Origin: Cochliopodium minus
Taxonomy: Eukaryota > Discosea > Himatismenida > Cochliopodiidae
NCBI GenBank assembly: GCA_024220525.1
Contig: JAMYWO010000201.1
Location: 1 to 41,932, forward strand
DNA length: 41,932 nucleotides
Direction of reading: 5' to 3'
This document shows, in pieces, positions 1-13,800 of this stretch (positions within the stretch are counted from its first letter, which is position 1; each line of letters opens with the position of its first letter). Position numbers and translations under genes: made by a program. The notes below the pieces were generated by a model, which worked only from the letters and a program-made list of their open reading frames with translations, did no database searches and was not told the origin of the DNA.

Positions 1-748
1 TCTTCATCCTTGTCATCATCAGAGTCATCTTCGTTATCTTGAAGATCACTGGTCCACAAGGTGAGGTTATCTCTGAGGAGTTGCATGATCAAGGTAGAAT
101 CTTTATAGTAGTCTTCTGGGAGGGTGTCCAATTTGGAGATAGCTTCATCAAAAGCTTGTTTTGCGAGTTGGCAAGCTCTATCAGGGCTGTTCAAAATTTC
201 ATAGTAAAATACAGAAAAGTTTAATGCAAGTCCAAGACGGATTGGGTGAGTTGGTGGAAGTTCATCATTAGCAATATCACTTGCAGATTGATAAGCAACA
301 CGGGAGCTTTCTGCAGCAGTGTTTCTTTCATCTCCAGAGAGAAATTCAGCTTTATATCTAAAGTAATCTCCCTTCATTTTGTAGAAGAATACTTTAGATT
401 CTCCAGTTTCGGATGAAGGAATGAGATGTTTGTCAAGTACATTCAAAATATCATCACAAATATCTGCGAGTTCTCTCTCAACTTTAGCACGATATTCTTT
501 AATTCTCTTTACATTGGTTGCATTTCCTTTGTTTTCTTCCTTTTGTTCAATGGAAGAGAGAATTCTCCATGAAGCTCTTCTGGATCCAGTTACATTTTTG
601 TATGCAACTGAAAGAAGATTTCTTTCTTCGACGGACAATTCACTTCCGAGTTGTGCAATTTTTTTCATGTAGTCAACCATTTCGTTATATCTTTCTGCTT
701 GTTCAGCAAGTTTAGCCATATAGACTCCCTCTTCTCTTTCTTCAGACA
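1..748 (-). CDS. 14-3-3 protein, C-terminus cut by window edge
   Basis: Phosphoserine/threonine-binding adaptor of the 14-3-3 family, which acts as a cytosolic dimer. The minus strand reads [17 protein letters not shown], the typical N-terminal helix. Family landmarks follow: Lys/Arg of the phosphate pocket in [10 protein letters not shown] and SWR, the DYFRYKAEF pair, [10 protein letters not shown], and [11 protein letters not shown] near the C-terminus. An acidic tail ([12 protein letters not shown]) runs into the window edge, so only a few residues should be missing. Reading upstream of the internal Met at 719 gives SEEREEGVY, which belongs to the family N-terminus. It is preceded by an acceptor-like AAAG and then TG at 748-747, so the start codon is probably split, with its A in an upstream non-coding exon whose donor I could not fix. 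A fallback start is the Met at 719. Family assignment is very secure; the start is inferred. Confidence 0.95.
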
Positions 749-1526
749 CTTTAATCAAAAAAAAAAAAGTAAATATTTTGTTGAATTATTTAAAGGTATG
801 GAATTTTTTATAAGGTATTATAAATTTTTTTTAAAGACAAGTAAAAGTTTTATTACTTTGTTTATTTTTTTTTATTTAGTTCAAAGGATTTTTTTTTTAT
901 TTTCTTTATTTGATTGCAATAAAATATTTTAATCACAATAAAAGATTTTTTTATTTAAATTTTAAGCTTATTTGATTTAAAGTAGGAACGATTTTAATTA
1001 CTATTTTTAGTTTTTAAGTTAAATTAATTCTCCAAAAATTAAGAAAATTCAAAAACTCAACACAACCAATACTTTTTTTAAAAGAGAAAACAAGATCAAT
1101 TAGTCAAAATGGAATTTGGATTAAAAATTTGAAAAGAGATAAATATCAAAGAATATGAAAAATTCAAATTTAATATTAAATTCAAAGATCTTCAAAAATA
1201 AAAATGAAAATTCAAAAACAATTTTATTGATTAAAGTTAATACCAAATCTTCTTTTTCTTTATAGATTTTAATATTTGAGTATTCAAGGTATTTCTCATA
1301 TATTTTTAAAGATTTTTTAGATCAAATTTTTTTATGATAAATATGATTTCTCTGAAAAAAAAAAACTTTTTGACAAAATTGAATATATTTCCAAAGATAG
1401 CATGATATTTGAATGCTATTCTTTGATGATCATTCACCAAATGATCAAATTTGTATAAATATTAATGAAAAACTAGAATTTATAGTTGTTTTAATACAAA
1501 TATAGATAGATAAAAGTTTCGGATTC
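749..1526. other. Intergenic spacer between two minus-strand genes
   Basis: No coding potential that I can support. It should contain the 14-3-3 promoter and its 5' non-coding exon, and the 3' end of the MMT-like gene. Poly-A/T runs dominate. The only structured part is a pair of hairpin-capable inverted repeats at about 1393-1447. Confidence 0.6.
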
Positions 1527-3313
1527 TCACACTTTGAAAGAAACAAAGATTTTGGATTCAATTGATTCTTCATTTAAAATGGTTTCTTCTACTTTTTGTA
1601 TTTTTTCGGAAATTTCTTTTGTAGAAAGCAGAGAAAAAGAAGGAGAAATAGAAGAAATCACTTCAGCATGTACCTTGGAGCTATCATAGTAATGAACAAT
1701 GACTTTAGGGTTTTCCAAAAAATCGAATCTTTTGATTATCTCGATTATATTTTCTTCCACAAGGTGAACTGGTTTACTGACTGAATTGATAAACTTTGTG
1801 TGTTTCATAGAAATAGGATCTACATGTACAACTACATCCTGTATTTGTGATATTTTCAGGATCTCATCTATTTGGAAAAAAAAAAAAAATTTGAAAAAAA
1901 AATTTATGAAAAATACTCCTACCTCTCACTCTATCTGAGATTGATTGAGCAGAAGAAATTGATAAATGATTATCTACTTCAATATGTAAATCAAAAAATC
2001 TATGTGGTCCAACCTATTGTAGTAAGGAGATAAGGAGATTATTTGATTTTTTTTTTTTCTCAAAAATGATTTGTTTTTTTTTTTTTACTCTTCTTGATCT
2101 TAAATCATGGTAACCTTTGACATCTTTTATATTTTTGATAGTCTCATCCACTTTCTTTTCAATTTCTTCTTCAGATCTGATATCCCCCAACTCCAAAATA
2201 CTTTCAAAGGCGATATTCACACCCATTTTGATAATAAGACCAGAAACAAGCAATGAACTGACTGGATCTCTTTGTGTTTTTTTTTTTTTTTTTTTTTTTC
2301 AATTTGAATGGAAATTTTAAATTTTAAACTGAAATGTTTGCTTTACAATATTTGATAACCATATTGAGCTCCAAAGATACCAACAAGTGCAACGAACGAA
2401 GAGATGGAATCGGATCTATGATGCCATGCATTTGCAATCAAAAGTTGATTGTTTGTTTTTTTGGCGACAGTCATTGTCATGTGATACAAAATCTCTTTTG
2501 CAATGATAGATACTACCCCTGCATATAGCGCTATATTCGTTGGTGTTTCAATTTCTTGTGATAATATCAAGTTCACACCCTGAATACACAATCCACCACC
2601 AGTTGCAATTAATGCCAACGAAAGAAATAAAGTTGCAAGTGATTGATATTTGTAATATCTTAAAGTAATTAATAGTTTTAATGATTTTAAAAATTTTAAT
2701 ATTTTTTTTACCCATATTGATGCTTTTAAAAGAAAAATAATTTAAAATCAAATTATTCTTTAGAATCATACCTTCTCATCAGGTCTTTTGTTAGAAAATT
2801 TTAGTGCTGCTAACTTTGATTTTAACAAAAAAATTTCAATTTATTTCAAATCAAATCAAAAATAAATAATTTCTTACAACGATAATATCAGACAGAATAT
2901 CAGACAATGAATGGAATGCATCTATTTGATTTTTAATTAACTTTTAAGAATGATTTTTTTTTTTTTTTGATACCTGCAACCATTGCACTACTATTTCCAA
3001 TTACACCAGCTGCTCCTTTTCCAACTGATAAAAATCCATTTACAATCAAACCATAAACAGTGATATCTTCTCCTTCTTTTCTTAATTTAGCATCTTTTTC
3101 TTCAGCATTTGAAAATCCATGTGAATGTCCTTCATGTCTCACAATTTTTGGATGGATATTGTAAACAGATTTTTGTTTAATGTGGAAATTCCTTTTTATC
3201 AAAGAATTTATTTCCAAATTTGATGAAAATTTAAAGAGATTAGGTTTGATGAAATGATTAAGTCTATTAATCCACCCAGTTTTGAATGATTTTTTGTTGA
3301 ATAGTTGCTTCAT
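1527..3313 (-). CDS. Mitochondrial cation diffusion facilitator, MMT1/2-like
   Basis: Predicted mitochondrial metal (iron or zinc) exporter of the CDF family. Eight exons: 3313-2974, 2921-2878, 2813-2772, 2722-2712, 2658-2347, 2269-2089, 2013-1923 and 1867-1527. All phases fit, giving 453 residues. The first 75 or so residues are basic, Ser/Asn-rich and free of acids (MKQLFNKKSFKTGW), as in a mitochondrial presequence. A short HEGHSHG segment follows. The metal site of TM2 is DAFHSLSD and that of TM5 is AWHHRSDS, both HxxxD as in Zn/Fe/Mn-type CDFs. The C-terminal cytoplasmic-fold domain (GPHRFFDLHIEVD, then VVVHVDP) is the usual ferredoxin-like dimerisation region, extended by about 90 residues. 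Exon 4 is only 11 bases. Best match from memory is the MMT1/MMT2 or FieF-like group; substrate is inferred, not seen. Confidence 0.9.
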
Positions 3314-3364
3314 TTTCTTTTTTTTATATTCAAATGAAAATAAAAAAATTGAAAGTATACTCAA
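3314..3364. promoter_or_regulatory. Ultra-short bidirectional promoter, MMT-like / ATE1
   Basis: Only 51 bases separate the two divergent start codons (3313 on minus, 3365 on plus). The stretch is A/T-rich with tttttttata and gaaagtatactc. Both 5' leaders must be very short or overlap, so the two genes probably share a nucleosome-free initiation region. No recognised factor site is visible. Confidence 0.6.
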
Positions 3365-6554
<3,190 letters not shown>

Positions 6555-6708
6555 TTAAAACACTCATTCTTTAAACTTACAAAAAAAAAACAGATTTTAA
6601 AGATTAAATATTTGGATAATATCATTGATCTTTTTTTTTTTTATTAAAAAAATCATTATCCTCCTTTTTTATTTTAATTATATCAATTTTTTTTTTACAA
6701 AAAAAAGC

Positions 6709-7700
6709 TCAATTTTCTTCTCCGACTTCTCCTTTCAGTAAAATAAATTGTTTTTTTTTTTGAAAAATGATTTAATGAAAATTTTATGGTTTGTTACCTT
6801 CAGTATATTCACCTTCTTCATATTCACCTTCACCCTCCCCTTCTCCTTCAAAATCTTCATCGCCTTTTTTAATCATTTTAAAAAAAAAAAAAATTTTTTT
6901 TTTTGTTATTTTGTTTACCTTCTCCTTCGTTATACTCTCCTTCTCCTTCTGCATATTCTCCTTCACCTTCTGTATAATCTCCTTCGCCTTCGTTAGAGGA
7001 ATATTCACCTCCACTAGTGTTATTTTGATATTGTTCGATAATCTTTGTTTTTCTCAAAAGAAAAAAAAGTTTGGTGATTTTCTCCATCTTTTTAACTACC
7101 AATTCATAATCTTTGTTTCCCTATTAAAATTTTTTTATTGAATAATTAATTTATAGATTGGAGATGTTAAAATAAAATCTTTAATGATTTATTTTGTTGT
7201 AATATCACATAATTTATCTTGTTTCCAAATATAATTCATATAATCCATTTTGTTTTCTTTTATTCAATTTTATGATTATAACTTTCATATAATCAAAAGG
7301 AAGCAAGGAATAAAAAAATTTAAAATTTTAAAAATATGTTTAAAAAGATCAAATGAAGAAATGTTACGGATAGTACATTAGTGGGTTGTGGAGGTGGAAT
7401 AGATCTTGGAGGTTTTGGAGGAGGGCTATTTTTAGGAGGGGGATTAGAATCAGACCTATTTTCGCCTAAATTTTGTTCTTTTTGAGAATCTTCTTCATTC
7501 AAGGGTGGATGTGGTGTTATTGATGGTGTTTGTAGTTTATTCAATTCAGATTCTAATTCTTTCACCTTGTTATTTAGAAGCTCAATGATGATCTCTTTTT
7601 CTTTCACCTTTTCGAATGATTGTTCCAATTTATCGGATAATTCTTTATTTGCATCCTTTTGTTTCTGTAATTCCAATTTTATCATCTCAATCTCTTCCAT
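6709..7700 (-). CDS. Coiled-coil, proline-rich and Gly-Glu repeat protein
   Basis: I do not recognise a family. Exon 7700-7368 encodes about 60 residues of heptad-like coiled coil (MEEIEMIKLELQKQKD, LEQSFEKVKEKEIII), then a proline-rich stretch with PPPKPPRSIPPPQP that could bind SH3 or WW domains. After an intron of about 250 bases, exon 7120-6919 adds a second helical segment (ELVVKKMEKITKLFFLLRK) and repeats of the type EGEGEY. The next exon starts at 6863 and continues GEGEGEYEEGEYTEG. Two 3' ends are possible: read-through to a stop at 6784, or use of donor 6797 and a last exon 6731-6709, which continues the same Glu/Gly pattern as GEVGEEN in a matching phase. I prefer the second. The start at 7700 is the first ATG of the coiled coil. 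Likely a cytosolic scaffold, by composition only. Confidence 0.65.
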
Positions 7701-8048
7701 TTTTTTTTTTTTTTTGTTTAATAGATTAAAAACCCATTTAAATGTACCATTTACTCTTCAAATACATATCCAATCAATTGAATCGATGTGCATTTTCAAG
7801 CTTTGAATTCCATTAATAAAAAAAAATGAAAAAAAAATAAAAAAATAGTTGGAATTCTCCTTTTATATTACTTAAATGGCAGAAACATACTGTTGCATAG
7901 TTGGAAGGTAAAACAATCAATGAGTTTGGGCAATCTTAAATTGGAATCTTTTAAAAATAAAAATTAAATTGTTGATGGAGAGAACAAAATAAGAGCTTAT
8001 ATATAAATTTATAGCTTCCCAAAACTATAAAATTTACTAATTTTAAAA
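7701..8048. promoter_or_regulatory. Divergent promoter with a TATA-like element
   Basis: Spacer between the coiled-coil gene (minus) and the Cys-rich gene (plus). A good TATA-like element, ttatatataaattt, lies at about 7997-8010, roughly 40 bases before the plus-strand ATG at 8049. A second A/T element, ctataaaattt, lies at about 8025-8035. No other gene is visible here. Confidence 0.5.
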
Positions 8049-8797
8049 ATGTTTTTAACTTCAATTGCAGTTATCATGCAGGTAAAAGAATGATAATTAT
8101 TCAAATTATTGTTTTTAAAAAAAATTTATTAAAAATTAAAAAAAAAATTTTAAAAGGGGGAGATTGCACAAATTTTATGCCTTGTTTATATGTTGGGTAA
8201 TTGAAATAGTTTTTAAAATATAATTGTAACAATTTTCAATAATTAATTTTGAAAAAAAGATGTTGTGGAAATTTACCAGAAAAATTCACATTTTGTGGAG
8301 GGTGTAATTGTTGTGGAGGGAATGAAAATCCCAAAATAGAAATACCTTGTCTTTTGTTATGTTTTCTTTGGCCTGTTGTCTATCCTTGTTCTCTTTTATT
8401 TTCTTGGTAAAAATGAAAAAAAATTTCAAACAAAAATTTAAAAATTAAAAATTGAATAATTTTTTTTTTAAAAAATTTAAAAATTAAATAAATTTTTTTC
8501 AAAAAAATTTAAAATTTAAAATAAAAAAAAGGATATTTTCTTGTTGTTGTAGAAATGCTATTTATGTGGGAGAATGTTGCTTTAACTGTGGTGAGTGTTG
8601 TTGTTGTTGTCATGATTGTGTAGAAAAAATACATGGCCCTGAACCTCCATATAATAGAGGAGCTTGGTATGATGAAGAGTATTCTTTTTTAAAAATTTTT
8701 ATTTTTTAAATTTTTTTTTAAATTCTTTTCTTTTTTTTTTAATTAAAGGAGTTTGACTGGTGGTTGTTTTTCTTGTTGTAATAAGACTATTTGTTAA
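8049..8797 (+). CDS. Small cysteine-rich membrane-associated protein
   Basis: Five exons (8049-8081, 8157-8196, 8260-8406, 8532-8678, 8749-8797) join with consistent phases to about 137 residues. The N-terminus is hydrophobic (MFLTSIAVIMQ, then IAQILCLVYMLG). Cys clusters follow: CCGN, FCGGCNCCGG, then a membrane-like segment IPCLLLCFLWPVVYPCSLLF, then SCCCRNAIYVGECC and CGECCCCCHDC, ending in CFSCCNKTIC. The total is over 25 Cys, about one in five residues. The layout of Cys blocks around a hydrophobic core recalls PLAC8-type or other Cys-rich membrane proteins, but I see no clear match to a named domain. Clustered Cys could be palmitoylated or bind metal; both are inference. The exon model is supported by phase and by continuity of Cys density. 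Confidence 0.65.
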
Positions 8798-8967
8798 AAA
8801 TACCAATTTTCCAAAAAATCACAAAAAATTTTTTCAGTAAAACGAAATTTATTTGAGAGAAAATCTGTTTTTTGAATTATTGTCTTATAGTTATAATCAA
8901 ATAAAACGATTTTTTTGAAACATTTTTTTTGAATTCGATTTTAAAATATAAATAAATTTTAAAAAAA

Positions 8968-9492
8968 ATGATAGATGGATTAGTTTTAAATCAATTCAAT
9001 AAAGAAGAGATGAATTCAATCAATAATTTTTTACTTTCATTTAAGAGTATTATCCACAAAAAAGAGATAAACAAGCTGAATGAATTATTTGATAAAGATA
9101 TCATCTTCCAAAGTCCTGTAGTTCATACACCCTACAAAGATCATCAAATAATAACCAAAATTATTTCAAATTTCTTCTCATTGTTGGATTCATTTGAATA
9201 TACAGCCACTTATCTTGGTAGAAATAAAGAAGGTATGAAGAGATTTTTCATTTCATACCCCTTTTCATTCAATCATTTAAAATAAAAAGGAAATTCAACA
9301 TTGGTTCTTCATTTCAAAGGGAAAGTGTTCAATGAAAAAAATAAAAAATATTTCGATCTTGAAGGTGCTGATTATATCACCCTAACAAAGGATTTTAAAA
9401 AGATAATTCAATTTAAGGTAATGTTGAGACCTATGGGATCATTATTGATTGTTGCTGAAAATATGAAACAAAAATTGCTTTCAAATCTTTGA
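8968..9492 (+). CDS. SnoaL-like / NTF2-fold protein
   Basis: Two exons (8968-9232 and 9290-9492) give 155 residues, the usual size for a single SnoaL/NTF2-like domain. The order fits the fold: N-terminal helix (LLSFKSIIHKKEINKLNELF), DKDIIFQSPVVHTPYKDHQ with the typical F-x-SPV-x-x-PY turn, a helix, then the strand LDSFEYTATYLG. The second exon brings LVLHFKGKVFN, the strand turn DLEGADYITLTKD and IIQFKVMLRPMGSLLIVAE. The last part matches the family pattern of a strand ending in V-x-x-RP followed by a C-terminal helix. The intron falls at the strand boundary KEG/NST. Members bind small hydrophobic ligands or act as isomerases; the ligand here cannot be told. Confidence 0.85.
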
Positions 9493-10004
9493 TCATCGGG
9501 ATTGACATTTAAAATTGAAGAAATTTCTATTTGAAAAAGAAATAAATTTTTTTTTTGAAGAGTATTATCATTCAAAATGTTAAAGAAAACTATAAGATTA
9601 ATTTACTATTGATTGTCCTTCAAAAAATTGTAAATATTTTTATAATTTATATCTTCCTATATAATCAAAATTATAAATTCATTTTTTCTCTTCCGATAAA
9701 AAAATAGAAACAAAGAAAAATAAAAATTATTAGAATGAAATTTGAAGATGAACAATAATTTTCAAACAAATCCTCAACTCATCCTCTTCAATATCAGGTT
9801 TTTTTTTTTCAATAATTTTTGAAACATCTCAAACAGAAAACTTTGGTCACATTGTTTTTCAAAGATCTAAAATTTTAAACATTTATTTAAATCTTCCTTT
9901 CAATTCTTTTTGTTTTTAAGAATAGAATGGATGTTTTTAATTGTTTTATAATTTATTATATATTATTCAAAAAAAATTAAAAAAAAAAAAGCAAGTTTTT
10001 TAAA
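9493..10004. other. Intergenic spacer upstream of the first GATA gene
   Basis: No gene is visible. Contains the 3' region of the SnoaL-like gene and the promoter of the GATA protein. Poly-A runs lie just before the start codon. An octamer TTCCGATA at 9691-9698 recurs at 10674-10681 and 16262-16269, near both GATA genes. Confidence 0.5.
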
Positions 10005-10587
10005 ATGAGCAAAATGGATAATAATAAAAGAAAGTTTAACAATAATGAAGTAAGTACGGAAGAAGACGTGGTTGATCCATGGGGGTAAAAAAAAATACAT
10101 AAATACTACATTAATCAAATTTTAATCAAATTTTTTCATTTCAAAAAAGTTTTTTTTTTTTGACATCTAATTCATTTTTCAAAAAAAAAATATTTTAGAT
10201 TGTTCGTGCCACCATACATAATGAAACGTAAAAAAACCGAAATAAGAAAAAGAAGAAGAAAAGCAAGTGATCCTGTTGTAGAAGAAAAAAAAACATACAG
10301 GCAATATCCTGGAAAATTTTGTTATTATTGTGGAGCCACAGAAACTACAGAGTGGAGAAGAGGGCCTGATCGCAAAAATTAGTAAATTAATTTCTTTTTA
10401 TATAATTTATTTTTCAATCTCTTTATCAAAATTTCCCTTTTATTTCCCCAACTTAAAATTTCTTCACTTTGTTTGTAGTCTTTGTAATGCTTGTGGTTTA
10501 AGATTTAATGACAATAAGAAAAAAGAAGCTCTGTTAGCTCCGATTGAACCTCCAGGTAGAATATCGATTCAAGATCTTTTGAATTGA
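10005..10587 (+). CDS. Single-finger class IVb GATA protein (copy 1)
   Basis: Small DNA-binding regulator of 123 residues. Three exons: 10005-10084, 10199-10381 and 10479-10587. The finger is CYYCGATETTEWRRGPDRKN then YLCNACGLRF, i.e. CX2CX18CX2C, the 18-residue-loop class IVb form seen in plants and amoebozoans. An intron splits the finger just before LCNAC. A strongly basic segment (MKRKKTEIRKRRRKA) precedes the finger and could serve as a nuclear signal and as extra DNA contact. The protein ends in the motif RISIQDLLN. A paralogue with the same exon sizes (183 and 109 bases) lies inverted at 16417-16857. Function is probably transcriptional regulation at GATA sites; targets unknown. Confidence 0.92.
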
Positions 10588-10833
10588 AAATTTGATGTGT
10601 TTTTGTAATTAAAGCTATTTTTATTTGGAGCTTTTTTTTTTTGATCATAAATTTATTGTTTTTATTATATCTCTTCCGATAGAATGGATAATATAAAATA
10701 TGAAATATGAAAAAATAATGTATTTTATAACTATTTTACTTGAATTATATTTCTTCCTATTCTTTTATTTACAAACTTGATTTTTTTTTTGAATAAAATT
10801 TTAAAAATAAAAATAATGTGATTTGTTAAATAT

Positions 10834-13800
10834 TTATTTGAGGGATTCCAATAAAAGATTCAAAGTGTTGGGAGATCCTTCAAGAAAAGATTTTGCATCA
10901 TCCTTGTGAGTTAAAAGGAAATCCCTTATTTCAGAAACAGCCTTTTGATAATCTTTAGAGTTGTGATCATTTCCATTATCATTGTTGATGCTGTGTTCAT
11001 TAGATTTCTAAACAAATGAAAAAAAATTTAAATAAAAATAAATAAAAATAAAAATAATTCAATTTTTTTACACTTGCTTGAGATATAAATAGTATGAACA
11101 TTTTTTGATATTGATTTAAAAACTTGTTCATAAAGAATAAATTATCAGAAGAGTCAAAAAAGAGGCCATTAGATAACAACTGTAAAGTCTTGGTTATACA
11201 GGTGAGAATGTATCTTGCTTCATCTGTTATTTCGTTCTTGGAGAGGTTGGATTGGAATGGAGACATCAAAGCAGGGCAGATAAATCTCAAAAAGACAAAT
11301 CCTCCTACACTTTTATGCCCACTTCCGTGAAATTTCGAGATTACATTCAAATAAACACATTCACAAATTGATTTAAATTCACTTTAAAAATAAAAATAAA
11401 AAATTAAATAATTTATTTAGAAAAAAAAAGTTTAAAATTAATAATTAAAATTGAATTAAAATTGAAAATAAAAGAAAAATAAAAAATAAAAAATAAAAAA
11501 TAAAAAATAAAAAATAAAATAAAATAAAACAAAAAAGAAAATTAATAATTAAAATTGAATTAATATTATGCGATTACTTGGGAAAGAATGAAAAAGAACC
11601 GACAATGGATAGGAGAGTGCTTTGAGTAAAATCGAAGAGATCTTTCTGGTATACTTTGAGTTGTTTTTCATCCACTTCTTCAGGGTTGATGCTGAAATTG
11701 GGGTTAAGGAGAGAATACGAAAATATGTTTTCCAAAGGTTTTGTTAGAGAATTCACCAAAAATCTATTTTTCAAAAATATATTTTTTATTTTTTATTTTT
11801 TATTTTTTATTTTTTATTTTTTATTTTTTATTTTTTATTTTTTACTCTCTTCCTTTCTTTGTGGTGAATCTGTTGATTAATTTACAAGCAAAGCTGTTTC
11901 CTCTGAAAATAGTTCCTTCACTTTCGCAATTTGAAATTTCCTGTTTTACGAAATATTTCAACAAGCTGAAAAAAAAAATTGATTAATTTTTTTTTTGTTT
12001 TTTATTTAAAATTTTAAATTTTTGTTTTTATTTTTTATTTAATTTTTTACCATTTTACTTTTTATTATTTTATTTATTTATAATGATTTATTTATTTGAC
12101 ATATTTTTTTATTTTATCATTTTTTATTTTTATTTTATATGTACATTTTATTTTTGTTCAAATAAACTTATTTTTAATGATTTATTTATTTTTTTTTTCG
12201 TTTTTCGTTCTTATTTTATTTTTAAAAATTATTTTATTTTTTTATTTTTATTTTTACTCAATTGTTTGACCATGAAAAGAAAAAATGGTGATGATGTTTC
12301 CTGGAGTGGAATAGTCGGGATTGAGATCATAAACAGCGGACAAAGTGTGAAGAACCCTGTGGTCTCTCGCCAAAAGAAGTTGGTCCAACGTTTGAACGGG
12401 TTTTGAAGAATTTGTTTTTTGAGATGAAAAGTTATCATGATAACAATTTGAGCAAACAATGTTTCCTATACATAAAAAAAAAAAAATCAAAATATTTTGT
12501 TTTTTGAATGATATATTACTTATTTTTCTTTTTTTTGATTTGATTTTCTTTTTTTGATTTATTTCTTTTTTTGATTTGATTTTATTTTTTATATTTTGAA
12601 TTCATTTTTTATTTTTTTGACCTTAATTTTTTTTTTAATATTTTGATTTATTTTTTTTTTTGAAAATTTTCTTTTTTTGAGATTCTTTTCTTTTTTTTTA
12701 TTTTTTTTTTTGTTGATCTTTTTTTTTACCGTTTTGGAAAAAATATTGATCTTTGATTGGATCTTTGCACTGTTTGCAACAATAACACGCGACATGGAGA
12801 GTGTAATCACTCACATTTATTACATCATCTCCTGGAGTGATGGGATTCAAACAAAAATTACAACGTATTCCATATATTTTACCTTTTAAAAAAAAGAATA
12901 AAACAAAAATTTTTTTTAAAAAAAATTAATTTTAAAATGAAAAAATTTAATTAAAAAAAAAATATTAATAAAAAAATTTTTTTTAACAAATAAAATTTAA
13001 CAATAAATTAACAAAAAAATTGAAATTTTTTTTTTTTTTTCTAAATAAAAATTAAAAAAAAATAAAATTAATTAAGTGCAAATAAAAATTACAAAATTTT
13101 TTTTTGTTTTACAATAACATGATGTACAAACCAGACTTTCTTCTTGTTCTAGGAATCCATCGTCAATGTTGATGGCACAAGAAAAACACTTCATACATTT
13201 TTGATGAAAATACTTGTTAGATTGTTTGTAGTGAGGCTGTTTGGTAGTAAAAACTCTTCCGCAATTAGGATAACCACCTTTTTTCAAAAATTTATTTAAA
13301 ATCATTAAAAAAAGTTAATTTAAAAAAATTATAATATTAAAAAAAAATCAAAAATCAAAAAATCATAAAATAAAAAATAAAAGATATTTTTAAAAAAAAA
13401 AATCAAAAAAAAAAATAAAAAAAAAAATTGAAAAATTGAAAAATGTTTTCATTTTTATATTACACTGATTTTCTACAACAATTTTTTCCAATTCTAAAAC
13501 TCCATCCAATAATTTAGGAAGGGTATAAAGTTTCAAAATCTCCTCTTCAAAAAGAGAGTTTTCTTTTTTGGGGAAATTTAATTCTCCGAAAATGAATACA
13601 AAATTTTCCAAGAAAAAAGAAAAAACATCAGAAATGGATTTGTAATCTAAATTCCTGTTATTATTGTTATTTTTGTAAGATTGAGGGTAGAGAAAATGAG
13701 AAGAAAACAAAGAGGATATTTTTTGCGAAATTTCCGATTTGTTGTTTTCAGTTGCGTAGTAAAGTGCGAGGAACTCTACCATGTATCTAAGGAGGTTTTG

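Noticed and set aside
751-1526. Possible hidden gene or tRNA between the 14-3-3 and MMT-like genes
   Set aside because: No cloverleaf, no conserved codon pattern and no exon with splice sites could be supported.
8968-9492. Assignment of the SnoaL-like protein as a polyketide cyclase
   Set aside because: Only the fold is supported; there is no biosynthetic neighbourhood and catalytic residues cannot be confirmed.
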